From Bacillus kwashiorkori (GTDB taxonomy: Bacteria; Bacillota; Bacilli; Bacillales; Caldibacillaceae): a stretch of DNA of 64,000 bases. A program made the position numbers and the translations under genes. This document shows, in pieces, positions 36,294-45,470 of this stretch. A model generated the notes under the pieces. The model saw only the letters and a list, made by a program, of their open reading frames with translations, did not search any database and was not told where the DNA came from. Within the stretch, counting starts at the first letter, position 1; every line of letters starts with the position of its first letter. The DNA lies in contig NZ_CTDX01000012.1 in NCBI RefSeq assembly GCF_001375515.1, positions 180,702 to 244,701 on the forward strand. Direction: 5' to 3'.

Positions 36294-38504
36294 ATGGCGG
36301 ATATAACAGTTATTATACCAGCCTATAATGCAAGTAACTTAATTATAGACACGTTAGATTCTGTGAAAAACCAAACGTTTAAAGGTAATATCGAGATTAT
36401 TTGTATCGATGATGCATCGGATGATGACACCGTACAAACGATAAAAGAATATCAAAAACAAACAAAGTTAAATTTGCAAGTACTCCTTCAAGAGGAGAAT
36501 CAACGGCAAGGTGCTGCAAGGAATCGCGGATTGAAAGAAGCAACAGGCAAATATATTTTCTTCTTAGACAGTGATGATTTTTTAGACGAAAACACTCTAC
36601 AAGCACTGTATGATAAAGCCGAACAAAAAGGTGCGGACTTTGTTCTATGCGATTGGACATACTACTATACAGACAGGGGAGAGGTCTACGTTAATAACGA
36701 TCTCTTCCTTTTTGATGAATGGTTAGAAGGGGAAGATTGCGAACGGCTTCTTCAAGCTGAATCATACTTTACCGTTAATAAACTGTATAACCGATCCTTT
36801 TTAATAGATAACAACATCAGCTATGGTGAAGGATATATTTATGAGGACCTCGAATTTTATGTAGCAGTGGCCCAACATGCAAACTTAATCGGTATTGTTA
36901 GTAATCCGTATTATAAAGTCCGTGTAAATCCGAACTCAACAACAAAAACGCAATTTACGACCACATTGCATATGGATGATTATTTACAAGCTTTGGAAGC
37001 AACGCTACGAACTTTTAAACCGAGACGTGAAGATTCGACATATATGTTGTACAAATACTTATTTTATCGTGCCTTACTTTACTCAGAGAAAAGAATCCCG
37101 CGTCCTTATCGGAAAGAAATGATTGCAAAGACCGTAAAATTATTAAACGAATACAATCAAAATTTTTATGTGCCGAAAAATATCGTGCTATTCAATAGAT
37201 TGTATTTTAGAAAAGGATTAATTCGAGACAATAAAATCAATTTAATCATGTTCATTCGTTACTTACACAGAAAAGGGAAATTGAATCGTTATTTTAATTT
37301 GTATAGTAAAACTAAACGGTTATTATCGATTCGTTCATATATAGAAAAATTTAAAAAGAGTAAATGGAATCAAAAGCGGAGAAGACTGCAAATTAGAGCA
37401 CTAAAACAAAAATACATGAAACAACCGGTACAGCATAATGCAATATTATTTTTAGGATTTGATTATCGTTACAGCGGCAACTCTAAATATTTATTTGATT
37501 ATCTTATCAACAATCATCCATCCACCTTTCAAATTAAATTCGTTACAAATAACGAAGCTGTTCCGCAAGAGTACCGAGTCAAACCAAGAACGCAGGAATT
37601 TTGGAAAGCCTTAAATGATGCCAAATTTGTTATTACGGAAAGCTGGACACCGCTAGATTTCTTTAAGAAAGAGGATGCAATATGGATCCAGTTATGGCAT
37701 GGAACTCCGTATAAACGACTCTTTTTTGACAGTCATGAAAAAATGATATCTCAATTTAATCGGAACCATAAACGAAATAAAAAGCGAGATATTTCCAGGT
37801 GGGACTATTTATTAGCCGATTCTAATGGTGGTAAAGAAAAACTAAAAAGTGCCTTTTCCTATCCAGCAGAGCAAATATTAGCTTACGGATACCCACGAGT
37901 TCAGTGGTTAAAAGATAATTTCAAAAACGAAGAACTAAAACAGACGTTTAAACGAAAACTAAATATAGACGAAAATAAAAAGATCGTATTTTACGCTCCA
38001 ACTTGGCGTGATTACAACTATAAAACGAATCTTCCAGACCTCAGCTATTTAATTGATTTAAAAAAGTTAGTAGAAAAACTAGGTGACGATTACGTTGTTA
38101 TTGCGAAAATGCATTCAATGGAAAGGGAAAAACTATCTTTAAATAAAGTGATCATTCCCCCAGATGAGATGGAAACACAGGAATTGTTATTAATAACAGA
38201 TATTTTATTAAGTGACTATTCTTCTATCTTTTTTGATGTGTTACCGTTAAATATGGATTTTTATTTATATGTAAATGACAGAGATAGGTATGAAGAAGTT
38301 CGTGGAGTTTATCGAGATATGGAAAAATTACTGGAGCCTTTCACTTTTAACGATGAGGAAGAACTAATTAAACATATTAAAGAAGGGACTTCACTCGTTC
38401 ACCATCCGAATTATGTAAAGCTAAATGAGGAATTTGGAAATAGCTATCATTGGAATAGCAATGAACAGTTAGTGAAACTTTTCGTAAACATTTCTCAATC
38501 TTAA
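36294..38504 (+). CDS. Bifunctional GT2 glycosyltransferase - TagF-type polymerase fusion
   Basis: The 736-residue protein has an N-terminal GT2 domain (residues 1 to about 250: TVIIPAYNASNLI, IDDASDDD, DXD in FFLDSDDFLD, AARNRGLKEATG). A basic linker leads to a complete PF04464 polymerase domain from about 380: LWHGTPYKRL, FYAPTWRDY, AKMHSME, LSDYSSIFFDVLPL. It may add a sugar and then a polyol-phosphate, giving a sugar-phosphate repeat as in some teichoic acids and capsules. AAGGGGG lies 11 nt upstream of ATG 36294. A strong terminator follows. Confidence 0.88.
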   Translation: MADITVIIPAYNASNLIIDTLDSVKNQTFKGNIEIICIDDASDDDTVQTIKEYQKQTKLNLQVLLQEENQRQGAARNRGLKEATGKYIFFLDSDDFLDENTLQALYDKAEQKGADFVLCDWTYYYTDRGEVYVNNDLFLFDEWLEGEDCERLLQAESYFTVNKLYNRSFLIDNNISYGEGYIYEDLEFYVAVAQHANLIGIVSNPYYKVRVNPNSTTKTQFTTTLHMDDYLQALEATLRTFKPRREDSTYMLYKYLFYRALLYSEKRIPRPYRKEMIAKTVKLLNEYNQNFYVPKNIVLFNRLYFRKGLIRDNKINLIMFIRYLHRKGKLNRYFNLYSKTKRLLSIRSYIEKFKKSKWNQKRRRLQIRALKQKYMKQPVQHNAILFLGFDYRYSGNSKYLFDYLINNHPSTFQIKFVTNNEAVPQEYRVKPRTQEFWKALNDAKFVITESWTPLDFFKKEDAIWIQLWHGTPYKRLFFDSHEKMISQFNRNHKRNKKRDISRWDYLLADSNGGKEKLKSAFSYPAEQILAYGYPRVQWLKDNFKNEELKQTFKRKLNIDENKKIVFYAPTWRDYNYKTNLPDLSYLIDLKKLVEKLGDDYVVIAKMHSMEREKLSLNKVIIPPDEMETQELLLITDILLSDYSSIFFDVLPLNMDFYLYVNDRDRYEEVRGVYRDMEKLLEPFTFNDEEELIKHIKEGTSLVHHPNYVKLNEEFGNSYHWNSNEQLVKLFVNISQS

Positions 38505-38514
38505 CCGATATAAC

Positions 38515-38553
38515 AAGGTGAGGACAACTTTTTGTCTTCACCTTTATTTTTTT
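38515..38553 (+). terminator. Terminator after the GT2-TagF gene
   Basis: AAGGTGAGGACA (38515-38526) pairs with TGTCTTCACCTT (38533-38544; one G-U) and is followed by a long T-rich run. Confidence 0.88.
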
Positions 38554-38661
38554 GCCATTACTACACTACAGTTTTCTCCAATCTATTATCCTATCTTATC
38601 CTCCTAACGGAAAAATCAATATATTAATCTATGATAAACTAAGATAGGAGGTAGTATTTTT

Positions 38662-41600
38662 TTGCATTTCATAAGAAAAGGAGTGATAAACAGATTGCCG
38701 AAATATGTAAAATTCATATGGGTGTTTGTGAGCATCTTGTTTGTAAGCCTTGCACTTACTAATCAAACGGAAGCTAGTTCTAGTAAATGGGAAGCAACAT
38801 ATTATCCGTCCGTTAATTTTACAGGAACCTCTGTGAAACAGACATATGATGATGTTAATTTCAAGTGGTATGATGGATCACCAGTACAAGGAATCCCGAA
38901 TGATTACTTTTCAGCGATATTCAAACGAGAATTTTCTTTGGAAGAAGGGATTTATGATTTAAAAGTATGGGCTAACGACGGTGTCCAAGTATTTGTCGAT
39001 GGCAACTTGGAAATTGATGGTTGGAATAATAAAAGCATCAACTATATGGAAAAACCTGTTTATGTGACTAGTGGCAAACATGAAATAATGATTAAGTATA
39101 AAGAAATAACGGGTTGGGCTGAGTTGCGCTTTCAAATGGAGGAACTAGTGAGTGATAGTCGCTGGTACGGAATGGCATTTTCCAAATCAAATTTCACAGG
39201 CAGCACTGCTCTATTAGGTGCGAAGAGTCCAGTGAATAATATTACCCATGATTGGGGTTGGGGTTCACCAGCAAAAAATATTCCAGGTGATCACTTTTCT
39301 GTATTTTATAAACGGAAGCTAAATGTTGCTGAGGATAGTCCCTACCAATTCCAAATTTGGGCTAATGATGGAGTGCAAGTGTATGTGGATGGCAAGCTCG
39401 AGATCGACGGCTGGAATAATAAGAGTTTAAATTACATGGAAAAACTTATCGATTTAACAGCTGGTAGCCATACGGTCATCGTAAAGTACAAAGAAATATC
39501 CGGTGTCAGCGAGTTACGCACAGAGATTGAAAAATACGAAGTCAATACGAAAAGATGGAAGGCGAGTTATTATCCGAATGTCCATTTAAAAGGTTCGCCT
39601 GTCGACAAAACGTATGACAATATCCATTTTGAATGGCAAGATAAAAGTCCTGCAAGTGGCGTCCCAAGAGACTATTTTTCGGCATTATACCGAAAGGACG
39701 TTACGGTTGAAGATGGTAACTACCTTTTACGTGTTTGGGCCAATGATGGGGTTCAAGTATTTGTCGATAACGAACTAGAGATTGATGGTTGGAATAATGC
39801 GAGCCTCAATTATATGGAAAAGCCAATCCATTTAACAGCTGGAACCCATCATATTGCCATCAAGTATAAAGAAATGACAGGCTGGGCAGAGTTGCAATTT
39901 GATCTAGAAAAGTCGCAAGTTACAACAAACAACTGGGAAGCAATCTATTATCCATCTATTCATTTTAAAGGTGATCCAGTTGCAAGAACGTACAACTCGA
40001 TTGACTTTAATTGGTATGGTAACGCACCAACTGCTAGTATTCCGAGTGATTACTTTTCAGGAATTTTTAGAAAAGAAGTGGATGTAGAAGATGGACTATT
40101 TAATTTAAAAGTAAAAGCCAATGATGGAGTCCAGGTATATATTGATGGAAAACTTGAAATCGACGGTTGGAAAAATAAAAGTGTGAATTCTATGGAAAAG
40201 CCCGTCTATTTATCAAAGGGGAAACACCAGGTCACCATTTTCTATAAGGAAATAACCGGCTGGGCAGAATTAAGTTTTCAAATGGATCCACTCATTAGTG
40301 ACAGTCGTTGGTACGGAATGGCCTTTGCTAACGATAATCTAACAGGGGAAACAGCCCGTCTTGGACTCGATAAACCAATAAAAGAGTTACATTTTGATTG
40401 GAGTTGGGGATCGCCAGCGAAAAATATTCCGACAGATTACTTCTCAACCTTTTTCCAACGAGAAGTAAAAGTATCAGAAGGAATCTATAAAGTAAAAGTA
40501 GCAGCGAATGATGGTGTTCAAGTATTTGTCGATGATAAGCTAGTAGTCGATAAATGGAACAATCAAGCACTAAAATCTTTTGAAGAAGCCATTTATTTAA
40601 CAGAAGGAAAACATACGATTAAAGTAAAATATCGTGAATTAATTGGTGTTGCCGAGCTACGTTTGGAACTCGAAGATATAATGCAAAATGGTAGCTGGTA
40701 CGGAATGGCCTTTTCTAATGCCAATTTAACAGGAGAAACAGCTTTCTTAGGGGAGTATAATCAAATTGATTTTAATTGGGGCTGGGGTTCACCAGCAAGT
40801 AATATTCCTGGAGACTACTTCTCCACCCTGTTTCAAGGAAAAGTAACAGTGAAGGAAGGGGTTTATAACCTCCAAGTCAACTCCAATGATGGCGCCCAAG
40901 TGTATGTTAATGGGAAGTTAGTACTAGATGAATGGGACAACGATCAAGGTCTAAAGTATTTTGAAAAACCAATTTACTTAACAGCTGGAACCCACACGAT
41001 TATGGTTAAGCATAAAGAACTAGTCGGTGTATCTGAACTAAAATTTCAATTAAATGAACTAATGGCAGATGATCGCTGGTACGGATTAGCGTTTCCATCA
41101 CGGAATTTAACTGGTGATCCAGTATTACTTGGTGTCGATGAGAAGATAGAACAATTAGCGATGGATTGGGGAGCGGGTTCACCTGCAACTGGAATACCTG
41201 TCGATAACTTCTCTACCATATTCCAAAAATATTATTATACTGGAAAAGGAGATTATCGTCTGCAAGTAGAGGCAAACGACGGTGTCCAAATCTATATTGA
41301 TGATCAATTAGTATTAGATAAATGGAATAATAAAAGCCAAGGTAGCTGGGATCAATTAATCTCTTTTACTGAAGGAAAGCATCGTGTCGTTGTTAAAAAC
41401 TATGAAGCGACAGGCATCGCTAACGTAAAAGTGACCCTACAGCCGAAAAAAGATATTCGGTACGTTTATTCGAAATACTCACTAACTTTGAATAAAATGA
41501 CCGATATTCAAATGAAAGTGAACCCACAAACAGATAAACGATATAAATTGTGGATTCGAGAAGATGGTATCCAAGTAGACGAAAAAGATTCCAGTAAAGG

Positions 41601-42387
41601 GAAGATTGTTGGCGGAACGTGGAATTTACGTAGAGGCCCTGGAACAAATTATCTTGTTGGTGGTAAAGTAGCAGAAGGAAACACTGTAACCTTACATTCA
41701 TCAATGAAAGGAACAGACGGCTATGTATGGTATCATATCCGTAATACAAGTGGTTGGGTAACGGCAGATTATGCGGATGTAAAATATTATATTAACCCGA
41801 ACAACTTTAATCATTCATTTGAAAATCGTCTGCAGTTCCTAAAACTATCACAAACTTCGAATTTAAACCCCTATGAAGTGAATAATAAAATTCTTGTAAA
41901 TAAAGGAATTTTAACAGGAATGGCAGAAACATTTATTAAAGCAGCAAAAAAATATGGAGTAAATGAAATTTATTTAATTTCACACGCATTGCTAGAAACT
42001 GGGAATGGTAATTCAGCTCTAGCGACAGGGATAGAAGTGGATGGTGTGAAAGGAAAGAAAGTAGTTTATAATATGTTTGGTATCGGGGCGAAAGATTCCT
42101 GTCCGAACACATGCGGAGCACAATATGCCTATGATGCAGGTTGGTTCACGCCAGAGGCAGCGATAGAAGGCGGTGCAGCCTTTATCGGAAAAGGCTATGT
42201 AGACAGAGGACAAGATACACTTTATAAAATGCGCTGGAATCCAGAATTTGCTGCGAAAAATAATTATGCAAGTCATCAATATGCATCCGACATTGGTTGG
42301 GCTTATAAGCAAACCTCAAAAATGAACGAGCTATTTAATCTATTAGATTTGTATTCTATTACATTTGATATACCAGTCTATAAATAA
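38662..42387 (+). CDS. Secreted glucosaminidase (GH73-type) with seven PA14-like repeats and SH3b
   Basis: The 1241-residue protein has a signal peptide (to about residue 37, ending NQTEAS). Seven PA14-like domains follow, starting near residues 40, 164, 294, 420, 546, 676 and 802. Each has the core ANDGVQVFVDGxxEIDGWN. Next are an SH3b wall-binding domain (GTWNLRRGPGTNY, about 975-1040) and a LytD-like N-acetylglucosaminidase domain from about 1044, with catalytic Glu in SHALLETGNGNS and the NMFGIGA motif. It should cleave peptidoglycan outside the cell while the PA14 array binds carbohydrate. The start is TTG 38662 with AGGAGG 10 nt upstream. It lies downstream of the teichoic genes and is transcribed on its own. 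Confidence 0.92.
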   Translation: MHFIRKGVINRLPKYVKFIWVFVSILFVSLALTNQTEASSSKWEATYYPSVNFTGTSVKQTYDDVNFKWYDGSPVQGIPNDYFSAIFKREFSLEEGIYDLKVWANDGVQVFVDGNLEIDGWNNKSINYMEKPVYVTSGKHEIMIKYKEITGWAELRFQMEELVSDSRWYGMAFSKSNFTGSTALLGAKSPVNNITHDWGWGSPAKNIPGDHFSVFYKRKLNVAEDSPYQFQIWANDGVQVYVDGKLEIDGWNNKSLNYMEKLIDLTAGSHTVIVKYKEISGVSELRTEIEKYEVNTKRWKASYYPNVHLKGSPVDKTYDNIHFEWQDKSPASGVPRDYFSALYRKDVTVEDGNYLLRVWANDGVQVFVDNELEIDGWNNASLNYMEKPIHLTAGTHHIAIKYKEMTGWAELQFDLEKSQVTTNNWEAIYYPSIHFKGDPVARTYNSIDFNWYGNAPTASIPSDYFSGIFRKEVDVEDGLFNLKVKANDGVQVYIDGKLEIDGWKNKSVNSMEKPVYLSKGKHQVTIFYKEITGWAELSFQMDPLISDSRWYGMAFANDNLTGETARLGLDKPIKELHFDWSWGSPAKNIPTDYFSTFFQREVKVSEGIYKVKVAANDGVQVFVDDKLVVDKWNNQALKSFEEAIYLTEGKHTIKVKYRELIGVAELRLELEDIMQNGSWYGMAFSNANLTGETAFLGEYNQIDFNWGWGSPASNIPGDYFSTLFQGKVTVKEGVYNLQVNSNDGAQVYVNGKLVLDEWDNDQGLKYFEKPIYLTAGTHTIMVKHKELVGVSELKFQLNELMADDRWYGLAFPSRNLTGDPVLLGVDEKIEQLAMDWGAGSPATGIPVDNFSTIFQKYYYTGKGDYRLQVEANDGVQIYIDDQLVLDKWNNKSQGSWDQLISFTEGKHRVVVKNYEATGIANVKVTLQPKKDIRYVYSKYSLTLNKMTDIQMKVNPQTDKRYKLWIREDGIQVDEKDSSKGKIVGGTWNLRRGPGTNYLVGGKVAEGNTVTLHSSMKGTDGYVWYHIRNTSGWVTADYADVKYYINPNNFNHSFENRLQFLKLSQTSNLNPYEVNNKILVNKGILTGMAETFIKAAKKYGVNEIYLISHALLETGNGNSALATGIEVDGVKGKKVVYNMFGIGAKDSCPNTCGAQYAYDAGWFTPEAAIEGGAAFIGKGYVDRGQDTLYKMRWNPEFAAKNNYASHQYASDIGWAYKQTSKMNELFNLLDLYSITFDIPVYK
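38776..41450 (+). repeat. Seven tandem PA14-like coding repeats of about 125-130 codons
   Basis: Two subtypes alternate. Type A opens W(E/K)A(T/S/I)YYP and is found in repeats 1, 3 and 4. Type B opens (R/S)WYG(M/L)AF and is found in repeats 2, 5, 6 and 7. The order A-B-A-A-B-B-B suggests duplication of an A-B pair followed by further unequal exchange. Confidence 0.88.
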
Positions 42388-42395
42388 AATTGGGT

Positions 42396-42446
42396 AAAAA
42401 TGCTGTTCCAAAGAGAAAACTTCCATTCTCTCGGAACAGCATTTTT
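42396..42446. terminator. Bidirectional terminator
   Basis: AAAAATGCTGTTCC (42396-42409) is perfectly inverted at 42433-42446, with an inner AGAGAA/TTCTCT stem. It separates the glucosaminidase gene from the convergent sigma factor gene. Confidence 0.9.
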
Positions 42447-42575
42447 CGTCTAATCGCGATATTTTTGGAAATGAATAAACGTAATTCTCAAAAGGTAAAA
42501 CTAGTGTTATGAATATTTAGATTTCTCTACCTACACGAATTAAGCCCATACCCCTCTATTACTCCACTTGCGATA

Positions 42576-43097
42576 TTAGTTAAATTCGCGGTTATTTTCA
42601 TGAAATAACTTTGCGAGTCTTTCTATCGCTTGTCGTTTCCACAATTTACTTGTGGCATAGCTAATATTTAATAGTTTAGCAATTTCTTTGAGCGGTAGCC
42701 CTTCAAAGTAATATAAAATAATAATGTATTGGAATTTTTTTGGCAAGTAGCTGATAAGTTCTTCGATGTGGAGTAACTCAAAATGGTTTGTAGGATCTAA
42801 GATGTTTTCCAGTGGATTATTTTCTGAAAAGTATTCCACTCGTTCTTGTTGGGCGTTTTTGCGGAGCTCAACGAGGATGGAGCCTCGGATGTAGTGATAC
42901 GCATATGTAGAGAATTTACCTTTCTCTTTTTTGAAACGTTTATACGCTTTCCAAAGTGCGATTAGACCGATTTGAAAGTAATCATCTTTGTTCTTGTAAA
43001 TATTCAGCTTCTGGATGATTGAATGGATCATTGGCTCAAATGCATCCACCACCTCCCCAAAGCGCTCTTGACCAGTGAATTGGTCAATTTGTTTCAT
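42576..43097 (-). CDS. Sigma-70 family RNA polymerase sigma factor
   Basis: The 173-residue protein has a region 2 with DDYFQIGLIALWKAYKRF and FSTYAYHYIRGSI, and a region 4 helix-turn-helix (LPKKFQYIIILYYFEGLPLK then EIAKLLNISYATSKLW). It is a short alternative sigma factor, but I cannot assign a named group; it is not a typical ECF. On the minus strand AGGGGGT precedes the ATG at 43097 by 8 nt. No anti-sigma gene is adjacent. It may control nearby surface genes, which is inference from position only. Confidence 0.88.
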   Translation of the reverse strand: MKQIDQFTGQERFGEVVDAFEPMIHSIIQKLNIYKNKDDYFQIGLIALWKAYKRFKKEKGKFSTYAYHYIRGSILVELRKNAQQERVEYFSENNPLENILDPTNHFELLHIEELISYLPKKFQYIIILYYFEGLPLKEIAKLLNISYATSKLWKRQAIERLAKLFHENNREFN

Positions 43098-43407
43098 AAT
43101 TACATACCCCCTAATAAAATTTTACTAGGTCATCAGACCCAAATCTATAATACTATATTAATAGAAAAAAGGCAATACCTTGAATATAAAAAAAATTACA
43201 CTTATAACTTGCTTTTTTTCACCGATAAAAACCGTATAAACCGCGCCAATACTGGAAAATCTCGATGTTCACGAAAATAAAACGAATATTCATAAAATAA
43301 AAACTTTAAGAGATTCATAAAAAGATAGGCAAGTATAATCTTTCACATGCAAGCTAAGTGATAAGAAAATGAATCACAAAAAATTTCACTAAGTGACTGG
43401 CTACTGA

Positions 43408-43446
43408 TAAAAAAAGAGGTATCGCGATTATTATCACGAACCTCCT
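43408..43446 (-). terminator. Terminator after the SGNH hydrolase gene
   Basis: On the minus strand GAGG(T)TCGTGAT pairs with ATCGCGA-(T)-ACCTC through one bulge and a G-U, followed by TTTTTTT (complement of about 43409-43415). Confidence 0.8.
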
Positions 43447-43454
43447 TTAAATCA

Positions 43455-44276
43455 TCATTTCCCCACAAAAAACTCGATAATGGCATCTGCCCAAAGTTGA
43501 TGACCTTTTTTCGTCGGAAAACCGTCTTCCACATACTCAAGTAATTGATCATCTTTCGAATCTGGCCATTTATCCCAATGATCAAAGTAGTTGTAGCCTT
43601 GTTCTGCGGCAAACGCTTTTAACGCTGCCACTTGCCGCGGATAGTTCACCGCATTATACAGTGGCTGTGGCGGTTGAATGTACAAAATCGTACCGGCACT
43701 TTCTTTTGTGACACTCTCGATAAATGACGTTAAGTTATCATGCGATTGCTCCACAGGAATGATGGAAAGATTATCTTCCAATGTAAAGCCCTCTAGAAAT
43801 AGTAGATCTGGCTTTCCTGTAATGACTTCTTTAGAGACCTCGCTATTCACTAAATCAGTAGAATTGCCATCAAATTCAACAGTAGACACAGCAACTAAAT
43901 CTTCTCCATATGTATCGGTCAATTGTTTAGCAACTAATTTGCCCCAGCCATTGTCTGCACCGAGAGAAGTAGAACCGACGAACATTATTTTCACTTGCGT
44001 TTTGTCGTTGTAACTTTGGCGAAACAGATTGGCGACGTTCTCTGGTAAATGGCTAACGAGATCGCGTAACTCTTCCCATGTTAAAGTTGGCTCTATTACC
44101 GATTCCGTTTTATCCTCGTTGTCTGGTTTCTCCCCTTGCTCTTCCTCAGTTGCACTATCCGCATAAACAGATTCTCCTAACACTTTACTTCGTTTTGCAT
44201 CCCAATAGTTGGAGCCGACAATAATTACAGCTATACATAGAATGACAGAAAGACTCGCTAAAATTCTTTGTATCAT
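43455..44276 (-). CDS. SGNH/GDSL-family hydrolase, membrane-anchored
   Basis: The 273-residue protein has an N-terminal signal anchor (about residues 5-24) and an acidic linker (about 42-62). An SGNH esterase domain follows: block I IMFVGSTSLGADNGW (GST in place of GDS), GKPDLLFLEG, and block V DGFPTKKGHQLWAD, with the catalytic Asp/His pair. Such enzymes remove or transfer acyl groups on surface polysaccharides. It lies divergent from and directly upstream of the EPS kinase genes, which supports an EPS-related role. On the minus strand AGGAGG lies close upstream of the ATG at 44276. Confidence 0.8.
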   Translation of the reverse strand: MIQRILASLSVILCIAVIIVGSNYWDAKRSKVLGESVYADSATEEEQGEKPDNEDKTESVIEPTLTWEELRDLVSHLPENVANLFRQSYNDKTQVKIMFVGSTSLGADNGWGKLVAKQLTDTYGEDLVAVSTVEFDGNSTDLVNSEVSKEVITGKPDLLFLEGFTLEDNLSIIPVEQSHDNLTSFIESVTKESAGTILYIQPPQPLYNAVNYPRQVAALKAFAAEQGYNYFDHWDKWPDSKDDQLLEYVEDGFPTKKGHQLWADAIIEFFVGK

Positions 44277-44745
44277 AAATAACCTCCTAAATACTATTTA
44301 CCCAACATGTTTTATAGATAGTTGTAACATGTTGCTTATAATCAAAACATGAATTCATTATTATTGTAAACATTCAAACGAAAAATAGGAAGAGGCGTCA
44401 AACATAAAGTGAGGAAACCAATTCGGGAAAAAATTGTTGAAAAATATCAAAAAATATATATAATATCTTTTAGGGTGAAGAGCTAAATAGGAATTTAACC
44501 ATATTTTGTCTGGCTGAAAAAATAGACTGATAATTTCCGTTTTACAAGAAAGATTGATAGTATAAATTACCAAGGTGCTGAAAAAGACGGCTTTCAGCAA
44601 TTTTATGAATGGATTACCTCCTTAATGTAATTTTATAGCTGAAAAAACTGTCGAATAATGATATAATCTATCTCGTATGTAAAAGAAACGTAAAAATGAT
44701 GGTATAAGAAACAGAACTGTTTTGGTAGAATTGAAGGAGGACTCC
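44277..44745. promoter_or_regulatory. Divergent regulatory region of the EPS locus
   Basis: CAACATGTT (44303-44311) is perfectly inverted at 44326-44334, and a third ACATG follows near 44347, suggesting an operator. A TATAAT at about 44661-44666 with CTGAAA 17 nt upstream is a candidate promoter for tkmA. No gene is seen in the 470 bases. Confidence 0.4.
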
Positions 44746-45468
44746 ATGGAAGAAACGATAAGTTTAAAAGAAATATTTGCCATACTAAGAAAAAGATTGA
44801 GTTTAATAGTGATTATCGCATTTCTAACAACTACGATCGCAGCGGTTGTTAGTTATTTTGTGATTACACCAGTTTATCAAGTGTCAACACAAATACTTGT
44901 AAATAGATCACAAACAGATGAAGCAATCAATTATAGTGATGTACAAACAAACTTACAATTAATCAATACGTATAATGTTATTATTACTAGCCCGCGAATA
45001 TTAGATATCGTTATTGATGACTTGAATTTAGATATGACGACTAGTCAATTGAAAAATAAGCTAACCGTTCAAAGTGAAAAAAATTCACAAGTCGTGAATA
45101 TTTCTGTACAAGATCCAGAACCGCAAAAGGCGGTCCTCATCGCGAATAAAATTGCCGATGTGTTTCAAAGAGAAGTAGTCAGTCTAATGAAAGTAGACAA
45201 CGTAAGCATTTTAGCGAAAGCTTCAGCAAGTGATAATATTTCTCCAGTAAAACCAAAGCCGACATTAAATATGGCAATTGCTTTAGTCGTTGGTTTAATG
45301 GTCGGTGTTGGATTAGCATTTTTACTAGAATACTTAGACAATACAATAAAGACGGAGCAAGATATTGAAAAAATATTGAATTTACCAGTGCTCGGGGTTA
45401 TTAATCAGTTTGAGTTAGAAGGTCCGAATTTTTCTTCCAGCCGAGCTGCTAATCGAGGGGGGAGATAA
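44746..45468 (+). CDS. tkmA: Wzz-type tyrosine kinase modulator TkmA (YwqC)
   Basis: The 240-residue protein has two membrane helices (about 20-42 and 172-195) bracketing an extracytoplasmic Wzz domain. The PxxP-type segment SPVKPKPTLNMAIALV precedes the second helix, and the C-terminal cytoplasmic tail would activate the kinase. This is the transmembrane half of the Gram-positive BY-kinase system that controls EPS chain synthesis. AAGGAGG places the start at ATG 44746; an upstream in-frame start at 44722 lacks such a site. Its stop is 2 nt before ptkA. Confidence 0.93.
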   Translation: MEETISLKEIFAILRKRLSLIVIIAFLTTTIAAVVSYFVITPVYQVSTQILVNRSQTDEAINYSDVQTNLQLINTYNVIITSPRILDIVIDDLNLDMTTSQLKNKLTVQSEKNSQVVNISVQDPEPQKAVLIANKIADVFQREVVSLMKVDNVSILAKASASDNISPVKPKPTLNMAIALVVGLMVGVGLAFLLEYLDNTIKTEQDIEKILNLPVLGVINQFELEGPNFSSSRAANRGGR

Positions 45469-45470
45469 AC

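Noticed and set aside
38776..41450. Possibility that the seven PA14 repeats are an assembly artefact
   Set aside because: The copies differ throughout in DNA and protein and fall into two subtypes, so simple duplication by misassembly is unlikely, although copy number should be confirmed.
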